Origin: Porphyra umbilicalis
Taxonomy: Eukaryota; Rhodophyta; Bangiophyceae; Bangiales; Bangiaceae
DNA length: 64,000 nt
Direction of reading: 5' to 3'
Assembly: GCA_002049455.2 (NCBI GenBank)
Contig: KV918926.1
Location: forward strand, 1-64,000
Part shown: positions 1-11,480 of the stretch, one piece after another
How positions within the stretch are numbered: position 1 is the stretch's first letter
Layout of the letters: each line of letters begins with the position of its first letter
The notes under the pieces: model-generated
Seen by the model: the letters and a program-made list of their open reading frames with translations, nothing else
What the model was told of the DNA's origin: nothing
Database searches by the model: none
Position numbers and translations under genes: made by a program

Positions 1-99
1 CCCTCCTGACAGTACTTCTTCCGGTGATACAATTTCTCTATTAATGATGACGACTAAGACTGCTAAGCTAAGGACACCGGTCCTCTGCCTCTCCACCTT

Positions 100-395
100 T
101 CCCCTCCCCGCCGTCCCCCTCCCCGCCGTCCCCCTCCCCGCCGTCCCCTCCCCGCCGTCCCCCTCCCCGCCGTCCCCCTCCCCGCCGTCCCCCTCCCGCC
201 GTCCCCCTCCCCGCCGTCCCCCTCCCCGCCGTCCCCTTCCCCGCCGTCCCCCTCCCCGCCGTCCCCCTCCCCGCCGTCCCCTCCCCGCCGTCCCCCTCCC
301 CGCCGTCCCCCCTCCCCGCCGTCCCCCTCCCCGCCGTCCCCCTCCCCGCCGTCCCCCCTCCTCGCCGTCCCCCTCCCCGCCGTCCCCCACCCCAC
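100..395. repeat. 15-bp C-rich minisatellite
   Basis: About twenty tandem copies of a 15-bp unit, CCGCCGTCCCCCTCC, with occasional 14- or 16-bp variants. It is open in several frames on both strands and yields Pro/Arg- or Gly-rich translations. These are by-products of the repeat and not genes. Pyrimidine-rich non-repeated DNA continues to about 540. Confidence 0.9.
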
Positions 396-1510
396 CTTGC
401 CCCTCCCTCCCCACGCCTCAACTCTCCACACTTCCCTGCACCTTCCCCTTCTTGCTCACGTCCAGACCTCGTCCCTTCCGACCTCCCGCCCCCCGCCCAC
501 CGCTGCCCCCCCCCCCACCGACGCCGCTGTCCTCCTCCACGTCCACCGCTGTCGACGTCCGCAGCCATTGCCGCTCCCCCGCGTCGTAAAACTTGCGCCT
601 CCACAGTATCCTCCATCTCTTGTCCGCTGCTGCCGCCCCAGATGCAGGAAGACTCTTTTGGCAGCATGGCAACCAGAGTGCGTGAGTGTCGACCAGGGGA
701 GGATGGCGGACATGGAAGAGTCAGCCAAGGCAAGGACTGCCCTGTCAGTAAGATGTGTCGGTTGCTCTCGTAGAGCTCGCCCCTCTCCTGTAGCTTCCAC
801 TCCAGACCGGCACACCTCTCCTTGCCCCGGCAAGACCGTACGACAGGCACGGTTGGGTGCCCATGTTTGAAAAATCAAACACCTATTAATAACGTCTTCA
901 TCAATACAATAGTTTGTCTGCGGTCGATTGCAGGACGCTCTCATGATGCTCCAGGAGCGCCTTCTCATTCGGACTTGGAGTTGCACCAGCACTCGAGGCT
1001 TGACTTGCCTCATAGACTTGGTGACCTTGCCGCCAGAGGGACTCTGATTGGCCATGTTTGTTTTTGTCAAGATCTGGGACTGTCATGGAAATCGACTTCG
1101 AGCCGGGCTGGCTGTGTGTATCCCTCTCACAGAGGCCTGGACAATCACCTCTCTGACAGGTCGCTGTGGGCGGATTGTCACTCTGTCGGACGAAAACCGG
1201 AGAACATCCGGCGTTCGTTCGCCGGACGAACACTCGAACGAAAGCCGAACGACTTCGTGCCGTTCGGGTTCGTCCTGTGCCGTTTGGGTTTCGTCAGGCG
1301 GCACCGGGTTTCCGACGATAGGGGAGGGGGGGCGGAGAGACGATCCAGCAGACCGTCTACTGCTATCCTATTGGCTGTCTAAACGTGATCAAGGTTCCAC
1401 GCAGGCTCTCGTGCCGCAGCCAGGAACAAGAACCCACTCGGCACGCCCAGTTAGGGGCGGACATTAGGATGCGGACACGTTGCATCATTACAGCGTACAC
1501 GTGAAACTCG
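396..1510. other. unassigned DNA
   Basis: No recognisable gene or element. Open frames here are short, overlap on both strands and have no domain signature. Around 1185-1300 there are several CGGACGAA/CGTTCG-type short repeats, possibly a decayed small repeat. Confidence 0.5.
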
Positions 1511-2238
1511 TACAGTCATTATTCGGTTAAATCCGTCCCGGATATATCCACAGTGGATATATCCGGGCCGAAGAACGCACCACAGGCGCCGAGAGAACGG
1601 GGAATGTGGACTGCAAACACATTTATGGTCCACCTGTTGAGCTTAATCTCAGGTCGGGTCAACTTACACAGTTCCGAGCTCATCCTGGAGGAATGGAACG
1701 CAATGTTGCTCTCGCAGATTACCCGCCGGTCTGCCTGAAGGCGGACTGCCTGCCCAACAGGGCCAACGCTGAGCTCAGACGCCATCCTGATGACGTTCAG
1801 CCTGTTGCTGACAACGAAAAGTTGGACGTGTCTTCTCTAGTAGCCATGATGGCCCACACGACGCTGCAGCGCAAGTTCAAGAGCGTAAGCGGTCCGACCA
1901 TGCGCAGGTGATGCGTTGCTGGGTGCTGGCTGAGACCGATGTCGAGGCTGTCGATGAAGCGGTTGACGTGCTTTTGGCTGGGGCGGACGATGAAGAGTGA
2001 TGCGGCATGGTGGGTTGGTACCTTGCACACTCTTGCGCGATCAGGTTCTGCGAAGGCAAGCAAAATTGGATTTCTTCGCGTCCGAGTTCCGCGTAAATGC
2101 TATCTTTCGTACTTCTCTTTCTTCCCAGTAGTATTGAAATCACCTCACGGCAGCCGATCGCAAGTTGAGCCAGAGGAACCTAAGTACTGTCAGCGACTGT
2201 AAACAAATGGCGATGGATGTAACCAAATTATGACTGTA
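1511..2238 (+). mobile_element. 728-bp mariner-type non-autonomous element, left copy
   Basis: The element begins TACAGTCATTATTCGG and ends CCAAATTATGACTGTA, so it has imperfect terminal inverted repeats of about 24 bp. TA at each tip fits the TA target of Tc1/mariner elements. No transposase is readable. Several short frames can be aligned with the copy at 58812-59538, for example the minus-strand frame from 2143 that contains ELGREEIQF. This suggests either relics of a gene or simple DNA relatedness. A 12-bp spacer separates it from its mirror-image copy. The superfamily call rests only on the TA tip and the CAGT start. Confidence 0.75.
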
Positions 2239-2250
2239 ATTGGGCGTGGC

Positions 2251-2978
2251 TACAGTCATAATTTGGTTACATCCATCGCCATTTGTTTACAGTCGCTGAC
2301 AGTACTTAGGTTCCTCCGGCTCGACTTGCGATCGGCTGCCGTGACGTGATTTCAATACCACTGGGAAGAAAGAGAAGTACGAAAGATAGCATTTACGCGG
2401 AACTCGGACGCGAAGAAATCCAATTTTGCTTGCCTTCGCAGAACCTGATCGCGCAAGAGTGTGCAAAGTACCAACCCACCATGCCGCATCACTCTTCATC
2501 GTCCGCCCCAGCCAAAAGCACGTCAACCGCTTCATCGACAGCCTCGACATCGGTCTCAGCCAGCACCCAGCAACGCATCACCTGCGCATGGTCGGACCGC
2601 TTACGCTCTTGAACTTGCGCTGCAGCGTCGTGTGGGCCATCATGGCTACTAGAGAAGACACGTCCAACTTTTCGTTGTCAGCAACAGGCTGAACGTCATC
2701 AGGATGGCGTCTGAGCTCAGCGTTGGCCCTGTTGGGCAGGCAGTCCGCCTTCAGGCAGACCGGCGGGTAATCTGCGAGAGCAACATTGCGTTCCATTCCT
2801 CCAGGATGAGCTCGGAACTGTGTAAGTTGACCCGACCTGAGATTAAGCTCAACAGGTGGACCATAAATGTGTTTGCAGTCCACATTCCCCGTTCTCTCGG
2901 CGCCTGTGGTGCGTTCTTCGGCCCGGATATATCCACTGTGGATATATCCGGGACGGATTTAACCGAATAGTGACTGTA
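2251..2978 (-). mobile_element. 728-bp mariner-type non-autonomous element, right copy (inverted)
   Basis: This is the reverse complement of the 1511-2238 copy, of equal length, with only about seven to ten differences that I can count by eye. It begins TACAGTCATAATTTGG and ends CCGAATAGTGACTGTA. The near identity means the pair arose recently, either by inverted duplication or by two insertions of one source at neighbouring TA sites. The same open frames recur on the opposite strand, for example 2346-2612 mirroring 1877-2143. Confidence 0.75.
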
Positions 2979-3446
2979 AGGTGTCTCGTACGGCTATTTG
3001 CATTACAGCCACCTTCGAAGAAAATATTGCGACGTGGAGAAATGTGAATGAAGAACGGGGTCGCGCGCGGCCAGCGTCCCATGTGCTGAGAAGATAACTC
3101 GTGGTACAAGCCAATGGGAGCGTCCCCTTATCTGTATTTTCTCCAGCCAATAGAAACGGTGTGGTTCAGGCGCATCGGTGTTTGATTGGACTGCATGACA
3201 TCGCACCAGAGCCGCACGTGAAAAACACGTATGAGAGACGTAGCCCCCATTGTACATGAGTTTAATAACTATTGACTGCCAAATTGAACCACAACCACTC
3301 GTAAAATGATTTGTTGGGCAGCTCTCACTCAAAGGAAATTGGCATCCGTGAGAATGGCCCGGCTGGACGAAAGTGCAGCGCGAAGGAATGTCTCAGTGCA
3401 CGTCTATCGGTGCCCCAAATCGCCAGATTATTGCACTCGACACTGG

Positions 3447-3580
3447 TACAGTGCGTTCTCGTTATAAGAGAACCGTTTACAAGAGAATAAGGGTCGCGAG
3501 TCTTGCATTCCAGTCCGTGTAGGCCACTTTTATTCATATTGAGCTGGATCAGCTGTCTCTTGTATTGTGAACGCACTGTA
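3447..3580. mobile_element. 134-bp MITE, mariner/pogo type
   Basis: Begins TACAGTGCGTTCTCG and ends GTGAACGCACTGTA. The outer 12 bp are perfectly inverted, and a weaker match continues to about 25 bp. TA at both tips fits a TA target duplication. It has no coding capacity. The termini differ from those of the 728-bp family, so this is a separate family. Confidence 0.7.
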
Positions 3581-4040
3581 CCAATTCTCAGCAACTCCGA
3601 CTTGTGTGGGAAGTCCACAGTGTTTACATGTGAATTCGGGTTCCTAGGGATGCCCCGGAACCGCCTATGGCGCAGTTCACGCGTTTTTCATATAAGATAA
3701 ACAAACCGTTATTGAGCAGTCTGAGTCAAATCATTTGACTCATGAGCTCATCAGCTGTCCAACGACGCCTTGTGCACCTCAAATAGAGCACTCCTGCACC
3801 ACAAAAGCCCATTTTTTACACCTGGGGAAAAGCAGCAAAAAGTACGTGGCTGGATCGATGCAATTCGGCGCTCACGTAGTCCTTGGGGAGTGATTCCGAG
3901 CGGATCGTCTTGCTCCCCGGTCACCACTGGGATCGCGGACCAGAGGTCACCCCGACGCATCCCAGAACCCCGTAATGGCCGTGTGGGTCGGTTTCTCGGG
4001 CAAGGTCGACAAAGCGGTGTGATCAGCAGACCTGCAGATG

Positions 4041-4086
4041 CCTCCGGCTATAGAGCATCTCAGCTGAGATGCTCCATAGCCCGAGG
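4041..4086. repeat. 46-bp near-perfect palindrome
   Basis: The core GAGCATCTCAGCTGAGATGC is continuous, and the arms extend outward through GGCTAT/ATAGCC and CCTC/GAGG. Only two position pairs mismatch over 46 bp. There is no loop, so it would extrude as a cruciform rather than act as an ordinary terminator. No gene is adjacent. Confidence 0.8.
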
Positions 4087-5764
4087 TTCGTGGTCGCGTT
4101 GTTCTGTGCGGGCTTTTCAGTGCTATCCAACGCCTCCCGCACCCCCCGGCCTTGAAGCCATCACAACGCAACTCTGTACCAGTGCCGTAGGTACCAGCAC
4201 AGCCTTACACATCATATTTTCATCCAGCTGATAGAACCTGGACCCCCCTGCAGCCATCCCCTCCCCTCCCATCCGCCCTTCTTTCTTCCCCACGCGATCA
4301 CCCTCCGTGCCATCGGCTGTCTTCGGCCTGCAGTCTTCCCCCCCCCTCCCTCCCTCCTGCTCTGTCCTGGCCCCCTGCTCACATGCTGGTTTTCAGCAAC
4401 CCTCTGTGTCTCCTAACGCTACCAGAGGTACTCCAACGACTCATGCGCCCCTCCTCTGCGAAGCGCCCTGTGGTGCACAGGCTCCTTGGGCGGTCCACAA
4501 GCACCTTCGTGTGGTGGAAGGCGACACCAGGATGGAATTCGGGGCTCCCAGATGGCCAAACACTCCGTTCTCAAATAAGCCTAATTGCTGTAAGGTGCGA
4601 TTCCGACCCGTTCTTGTATAAAAAATCAATGTGTCAGGCGCAGCACGGCCGAGTGACAGCAGCGGCTGCAGCGGGCCCGCTGTCTGTCCGTCCGTGCTGC
4701 ACAGGACTTCAAGAATTTGGAGGAACAGCCTCGGTGGGGATCGCAAGCAAGACGTCGCCGGTTCTCTGTTCGCGACCTCGGGTGACGTTTATGCGCGTGC
4801 CGCTCCGGTCACATCCCTGTCGAGATCGCGGCATGAAAAACCGGGGACGTCGCGGGCTGATCTTTCCAGCGTCTTCGTGGGTGGTGAAAACAGATAGCCG
4901 AATTTACAGTGTCCTTGCTATTGTACAAGCTCAGCACAACACGACTTGCTCCCACCACGCCCCGCCGCCCACCCCCGCTCATCCCCGCCAACCGCGCCCG
5001 CCCACCCTGGCTCACCCCAATTGCTCTCCGCCCATATGAGCCCTACCCGCCTACCCTAGCCCCCCCCGCCATCTTCAACCCGTGGACGCCGTCCCCCTCC
5101 GCCCACTTCGGCCTCACTCGCTACCCAACCCCCTCCAACCGTACCTCCACACCCTGTCCATATCGGTGCCCCCCACCCAATCAACGCCCCTGCTCGCCCC
5201 CCTTGCAGTCTCTAAGAGTGATATGATGAGCGTCAAATACGGCCGTCAGGAGCGGGTGATGCCAAGAAGAGGCCTGCGCTGGGGGAGGGAGCTTGTCGGG
5301 CGGGTGACATCTGGTCAGGAGGAGAGGCGAAGATCCCCTCGAGCAGAGCCCAACGAATCCTGGGAGGTCACGGGGCAGGGAAGGACGGGGGTGGGAGCAG
5401 AGGAGAGAGGGGGATGGAAAACAAAAAAAAAAGAGCACGGCACGGAAACAGCAAGTGACCACAAGAGCGAGGGGGGAGGAACAGCGAGTAGCAACAGCAA
5501 GCAAGAAAAGAAATGGGGGGGAGGAGGAACTGAATACAGCAGGCAAGAAAGGAGACCCGGTGACGTCAGAATGATGGACGCGGTAGAGTACAGCAACAGC
5601 AGGCGCGGTGTGGATACGACCAGGGGCGCCGGTGCGAAAAACGGCACTGAGAGGGAAGCGCACCCGCGGTACTCCACGGGAAGGGACGGGGGGGGGCGCA
5701 CGCGTGGAAGGTCGTACGTCCCTCCGCGTTCACTGGACTGCAATCGAACGTCCGAAATGAGACA

Positions 5765-5786
5765 CCAGCAGGGCATGCCCTGCTGG
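5765..5786. repeat. 22-bp perfect palindrome
   Basis: CCAGCAGGGCA followed by its exact reverse complement. A further CAGGGC follows directly. No function can be read from the context. Confidence 0.8.
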
Positions 5787-6158
5787 CAGGGCAAGCGGAA
5801 GCACCAAGGGGCTGGCGCCGCTGTCAGTGTCGTCCCACAACACGTGGCACCTCGCGAGTGCTGGGTAGCGCTTGACGTCGCCACACGAGGCCTTTTTTTA
5901 TCCCTGCGCTCCAGACATCAACCGACATTCTCAAAGGAACGTCGGTGAGAGTCGCCCATTTTGCGAACAATAAAGATGCCATTCCTTCTCGGCAGGCGAC
6001 CTCTTTCTCTCTCATAGGCTATCCCAAGGCCACAAGACGTCTTTAGCTCTCATATGATAACCGTTTGAAGTCCTGTGGGGTCGAAGACATGAAGCTTGCC
6101 CTGCTGGATGAGAATCGCCACACACACCCTGCCGACGAGTTTATAAAATTAATAACTA

Positions 6159-6599
6159 TTGCTGATCCCCCAATTCTGTCCTCATCGCCCCGGAACGGTA
6201 GTGGAACGGCAATGAATGCAGATCTCTCATTGGTCGAGCAGTCCGACAGCAGTGCATGTCCGGCCCGATCTTTACAGAATGTGCCCGTACGGCCCCCAAT
6301 CACACAATCGACGCCTTCATTTTTCTGCACTTTTCTGCGTATCTCCCAAAAAATCTCGATATCCCAACGATTGCGGGCCGGTTGCTCCCTTGACACGGAA
6401 GGGATCGGAAGAAAATCTCAAGAAAAGGAAGGATCTCGGTTCTGCACGGAAGTGGCGGTGGGAGAGCCAATAGGACGTCTCAGATTCATGCTGAGCAGCT
6501 GTTTACCGCTGCGTTTAACCAATAGATGGCCAGTTCCACAAGAACCGTACCGCCAGGAACCGTTCCTGGTCGATGAGGACAGAATTGGGGGATCAGCAA
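6159..6599. mobile_element. 441-bp MITE with TTGCTG ends and TA duplication
   Basis: Both ends carry the same 29-bp perfect inverted repeat starting TTGCTGATCCCCCAATTCTG, with a looser match for about ten more bases (GGAACGGT). TA flanks both sides (6157-6158 and 6600-6601), as for Tc1/mariner elements. The first six bases, TTGCTG, match the ends of the 7.9-kb transposon at 26638-34554, which may point to the same broad group. No coding capacity is seen. Confidence 0.8.
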
Positions 6600-7000
6600 T
6601 ACCTAATGCTGAAAAAGAACTTTGCCTTCTGTCAAATTAAGTCTGCCCTTGTCTTGCCCAATATCTTGGATGCACCTTTCCGCACCGGAACTGTTCGTCA
6701 CCATTTTCGAACTCATCAAGAATATTTCATATATACTTCAAACTCAGCGGAATGAATTTCGATTAAAAGCAGTGCTAGGAATAACTGGGGGCTACTCATA
6801 TTTTGAATTTTGTTCCGACCTCGTGTGGCCCCTTTGTGCGCCATTCGAGGCCCTATTCAAAGCTTTTCTGGGTCTTATTCACACACGTTTCTGCGTCCCC
6901 AACACATGGGGAGGGGGCCCGCGCCGCGACCCCATGATCTGTGGCACTGTGAGAAAGGTGCGACCCCCCGAACTCGACCCGGGGACCATGCACACACATA

Positions 7001-7224
7001 TGGCGCGTCGCCAAAGAGCGCTCGGATCTGAGCAAGTTCCAAAGCAAGTTACAGCATCCTGTGACCGTGCTGTGACTGTGCTTAAAGAACATTGCTTCCT
7101 GAGGGCTCCTGGATGGCTCTATGGGAGGCTAGGGCTGTCACAGCAATTTAAATTCTGTGCTGTTACCCTCTGTGAACCTGCTGTGAGCATTTCTGAGATC
7201 CGATCAATCTTTGGCGACGCGCGA
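7001..7224. mobile_element. 224-bp MITE with TA duplication
   Basis: Terminal inverted repeats of about 37 bp share GCGCGTCGCCAAAGA and CGGATCT, with a few mismatches. TA lies just outside each end (6999-7000 and 7225-7226). The interior has repeated CTGTGA words and no ORF. This is a third distinct TA-inserting miniature family in the first 10 kb. Confidence 0.7.
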
Positions 7225-9157
7225 TATTGCCGGATGTGCCAGCGATTCTCAGCGTGTCGTTTTCTCTGCGAGAAAAAGTGATAGGCTGTGGTCGCTTCTG
7301 AGGACGCCTGTCAGCCATCCGAGATAACGATAGGATATGAATGTGGCACGTGCAAACGATGTGAGCCATCAAATATCCATCCAAAATCCGGCTCGACGTG
7401 GCGCATCACTTTTCAATTTTTTATGAATCCACATTCCATTGCCTTCCCTGTGTGCTGCCTGAAATAGCAGGTGACGACTTTTTTCATGAATTGCTTTCAC
7501 TACTTTCATATGGGACTTGCCTGCTTCCTGCCTTTTCGTTTGCGGCATCCGCATATTCTAAGAATGCTATCAAAGACCTTAGCGTTGACGCACCTCCCCC
7601 CCCCGCGACCGTCCTTGATGTCCTCAACCAATCAGTTTGGATCCCCTGCGCGGCAATGAAGACAATCGCGACGTCGCAAGTAACTGCTAAAACAACCCCT
7701 CCCACGCACAACTTAGAGCATCGTCAACAACTCAGGCGATCTCTATCGGCTATTCCATTCTAGAACCAAGTCCGCGTCCCTTGACAGCCACATGTACGTC
7801 AGCGGTTGGCTGATTTGCCGTCATGAGCCTAAGTACATGCAGGATCCCTTACACCACGTCCGTTCTGGGCCCGATCAAGACGATATTTTTCTCCAGGACT
7901 TGATTCACTGCAGCGGCAGTTGACAACTGTGGTGAGCAGCCGTATGAGCCATAACAAAGGCGCAGAGAACGCTCGTCGGCAAACGGACAAAGAAACAGGT
8001 CAAAATGTGCAGCGATTGATGACGTCCACGCCTAGAAGGGCGTCGCTGTAGGACCATTGCCATGTACGACAGCTCATGCGGACGTTCCGGACCAGCGACC
8101 ATCTCTGCCCAGAAGGAACTTGCAGTCAATCTTGCAGACGTGGCGCACATGCTTTAGCCACGTGCTACTATTTGCTGTGAAGTGGGTCGTTGATCCATCG
8201 CATGGGACAATCAGAGGCTCCCGTGAGATAGCCTCGGCTATCCTAAAAGCTATTCCAACTCAATATAGAAAAGCGATAGCCGCACAGCTGGTCTTGGTCA
8301 GCGTAAGCCAGAATCAAGTAGGGTGTTCGATTTCCATGCCCCGCACAAAAAAAGAGCTTCTTCGCCTAAGAAGTGGTGTTACGTCGGACTTCAGGTGCTT
8401 AATGGGACACGTTGTGCAACGTGGCGTGAAGATGACGATATCATCTCATTGTTAACAATGCTCTTAGCCGCGACTCATACCCCTCGACCAGCTCCGCCCC
8501 TCGGTCCCCCCTTGTTTCTTTCTTTCCGCTTACTTTGCGTGAGTACGTCCAGTGGTTTCTTGCTCAAAGACAGCACCAGGAACAGAAAGTCGTCCCTGCC
8601 GAATGCCAATATTCTTTTTCACAGAGCAAAGTCGCACTCGTTCTTTGTTGCACGGCGACCCCCCCTTTCTTCGTCGGTGGCTCTGGTATTTTCTGGGCCC
8701 TTAGCGGTCGGAATCTCGCCTAACGCAGAGAATTACCGTCGAGCGAACGAGACTGGCATGTCAGTGCCGTCAGCGTTTCTGTAAAACAAGCTGTATTTAT
8801 TTGGGCCATGATCATCCCCATGATCCAGAGGGGTTACTATACAAATTGTGTACTTCATTCTCATATCTATATTTTCAATGAGGACGGATTGCCGGCACTG
8901 CTGGAGCGGGCACGAGACGCTTGCTCGGCTGTCGATTCTGGACTGCGTCATCGTTGATGCCCCTGTCGCTGAGAACAGCGATGACGCTGCTGTGAACGGC
9001 CTTGTGCGTCACAAGCGTAAGAATGCTTCATGTCTTGTTTGCCCTCCAAAAGTCACAGCAGCCAGAATATCGCCACCTCCCCACTACACCCTACCTGTCT
9101 GCAGGCCAGCTTTCTGTGTGGAAATACATAAACATCCCCTAGTGTCAATTCTACGGA
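7225..9157. other. unassigned DNA
   Basis: Moderate GC. Open frames are at most about 150 codons, mutually overlapping and without recognisable motifs. Only short palindromes such as CATTGTTAACAATG near 8450 stand out. Confidence 0.5.
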
Positions 9158-9194
9158 CCGCATCATTTGATGCGATTCGCATCAATTGATGCGG
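9158..9194. repeat. 37-bp palindromic GCATCA/TGATGC pair, first site
   Basis: Two back-to-back imperfect palindromes, CGCATCATTTGATGCG and CGCATCAATTGATGCG, share a short centre. The whole 37 bp is itself nearly palindromic. The same pair recurs at 9805-9843. Confidence 0.75.
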
Positions 9195-9804
9195 TTTTTC
9201 TGTCTTCTGCTACGAGAGAATGGCTTCTCCGTTGTTCATTTGGACGGCAGGAATGGGTCCAGCCTAGGCGTTTCATCCTTGTGGTAGAAGGAGGCCACCT
9301 AGAATATATTTCTTCCTTCCCATACAGGCGATGCTGCGGAAGCACCCAGCAGACCATCCTGCCATGTCCTTCCCTCCCCCCGCCCCATACGAAGCAGAGC
9401 TCCTCATTGGTTTTCCGGCTTCAGGAGACGCCACGTACCCAGTCTACGAGACACAGAGGTCTCCCTAGGCAGAGACAACATGTTCGGACAGCCTCCGCAC
9501 GTCGAACAAGACAAGTACGCGGGGCCCCCGCAGTGGCTGTTGCAAGTCCAAATCGACGTATTTGGGGGTTCTGGAGGGGAGTGGGGGGGAAGAGAGATGC
9601 TCGGCCCCGCCGGCAGATGCCCTCTGAGTGGGCTTTCATACTCTTTTTCGTACGAGGGTCATCCTCAACGGGTCTTCTTTATGTTGGGCTGACATGGCGA
9701 CCACGAAGCTCCATATTGTCGACGAGAACGGTAACAACGTGAGTTTATAGGTGCCAAAAGGGCCGGTCCCCCACTCAGATGCCCCGGAAACCGCGACTCC
9801 GGCA

Positions 9805-9843
9805 CCGCATCATTTGATGCGCAGCACCGCATCAATTGATGCG
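9805..9843. repeat. GCATCA/TGATGC palindrome pair, second site
   Basis: The same two 16-bp palindromes appear in the same order as at 9158-9194 (first with TTT at the centre, then AATT), spaced by CAGCAC. The pairs are direct repeats about 647 bp apart and could be element ends or binding sites. No ORF between them is convincing. Confidence 0.7.
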
Positions 9844-11480
9844 ATTCTCTGGTAGAATAGACACTAGGTCCTCCAAAGAGTGCGGACACGCTGTGGCTCG
9901 ACGCCGGCTCTCACTCTGTGTTCGAGGTGGCAAATTGGGCGGCGCGGACGGGCGCGTATATGCGGATTTTGGCGCGCCTGCCGCCCTCCCCGTCCGCGCC
10001 GGCCGTGGCGCCGACGCTGTTGACGACCGGCGCGCCCGCCTTTTCGGCCGCCTACGGCCGCCCGTCGGAGCGGCGGCTGTGACCGCCGCCGCCGACACCC
10101 CGCTGCGAAGCGCTACCTCCCTGGCGGGCAGCGAGGGCCGGTGGGATACCGCAGGGGGTCCGCGGCACCCCGCGACGGCCGCGGGGGTGGCAGCGGCGGG
10201 CGCCCCCCCGCCAGACGGTGGGGACCGGTTCGAGGGCAAAGAGCCGGGTGGCTCCGGCACGTGCGCGTCGGCCGGCGGAATGGGAGGCGGGTGCGCGTCG
10301 CGGCAGCGCCCACCGCGCTCCGCCGCAGAGCCACCGCCCTCCGCCGCCGCCACCGCTACGCGGCAGCCGCGTTAAAGGCTCCCGCCTCGGCCGGCCCCAG
10401 CCGCCGCTCGGGTAGCGACGCAGCGTGACGCGTGGCGAGGGCCGCGTCGTCGTCGTCGGCGGAGCGCCCGCACCGCGGCGGCTGTGGCCCCCACTTGTTG
10501 ATGACCCTCTCGGTTGGGGGCAGCGATGATCCGATTCCGGCGAATCAACTCCATGTATTTTTAGTGAAACTCTTTTGCAATCGTTCGTAGCCTCCCATGT
10601 CAGCGCTCGACGTAACCACATGAAAGAAACACAATGAAATGCAGACACGACTGACGGCGTGGGATAAAAGCGGATACGATCCCCGAGGCTGCACGTCAGA
10701 GAAAAGGTGACGAAGCCTGCCACTTTGACGATGATTGACGACGGCGTCATTATCGACATCCTACGGCTCATGCCATTATCGCGTGCACAAATGAAGAGGG
10801 GCAAGAAGCGTCGAATGGGGGTTGCTGTCCGGGAGTCTGCTGCGCGAAGAAAATATGAGCCTCGCGCACAAGAGCTCGGCATACGATCAATAGAAGGATG
10901 CGGTGGAAGAGTACTGCTAAGCGATCCGGATGCCTTGGTCGGGCCGATCTTGGTTGCCATCGACGAACAGCTCATTGTGACTTGTGAATTGTTTCGCTGC
11001 ATATGAAAAAACATCGCGTTTTCATCGCTCCCTGTTTGGGTAAATTCTAAGATAACAGTATGTGTCTGCATGGTTCTGGGGCCCCGCTGCTGCCGCCCCC
11101 CCTGCCCCCTGCTGCCGCCCCGCTGCCTCCGCCCCCCGCTGCAGCCGCCCCCCGCTGCCGCCCCCCCCGCTGCCGCCGCTCCCCGCTGTCGCCGCCCCCC
11201 GCTGCCGCCGCCCCCCATCGCCGCCGTCGGCCGCTGTTGCCGCCCCCCGCTGCCGCCGCCCCCCATCGCCGCCGTCGGCCGGTGCCGTTGGCCGCCGCTG
11301 CCGTCAGCCGCCGCTGCCGCCACCCCGCGCTGCCGCCGCCCCGCTCTTCTGCCGCTCTCCGTCGCCGCCGCCCCGTGTGGCAACCGCCTCGCGCTGCCGC
11401 CGCCCTGCGCTTGCTCCGCCGCCCGCAGCGGTCGCGGCCCTTTGCCGCTGCTCCACGCTACAGCAGCATTTGGCGGCCTC
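9844..11480. other. CCG-rich low-complexity DNA around a moderate-GC island
   Basis: Two G+C-rich blocks (about 9940-10490 and 11080-11460) flank a moderate-GC segment. The second is dominated by CCGCTGCCGCC-type repeats. Frames of up to 494 codons are open, mainly because CCG/CGG DNA lacks stop codons, and their products are simple Pro/Ala/Arg strings. The plus-strand frame 10707-11006 (99 codons) has ordinary composition but no recognisable domain. Confidence 0.6.

Larger units (their letters stand above)
1511..2978. repeat. 1468-bp near-perfect palindrome
   Basis: Two 728-bp arms, about 99% identical by eye, flank a 12-bp centre (2239-2250). Each arm is one mariner-type element. As a single strand it could fold into one very long hairpin, so it is a likely site of instability and an assembly hazard. 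Confidence 0.9.
3581..6158. other. unassigned DNA with strand-asymmetric stretch
   Basis: I see no supported gene. From about 4960 to 5215 the plus strand is very C/T-rich, and from about 5230 to 5720 it becomes G/A-rich with runs such as a 10-A tract near 5430. The long frame through 5082-5948 follows this bias and has no domain features. A 19-bp inverted repeat GAGTCAAAT-C-ATTTGACTC lies near 3725. Confidence 0.5.

Noticed and set aside
44-850. Pro/Arg- and Gly-rich ORFs at the window start
   Set aside because: They are translations of a 15-bp minisatellite.
5082-5948. 288-codon plus-strand ORF rich in Gly, Arg, Lys and Glu
   Set aside because: It follows a purine-rich strand bias, has no domain, and is matched by open minus-strand frames.
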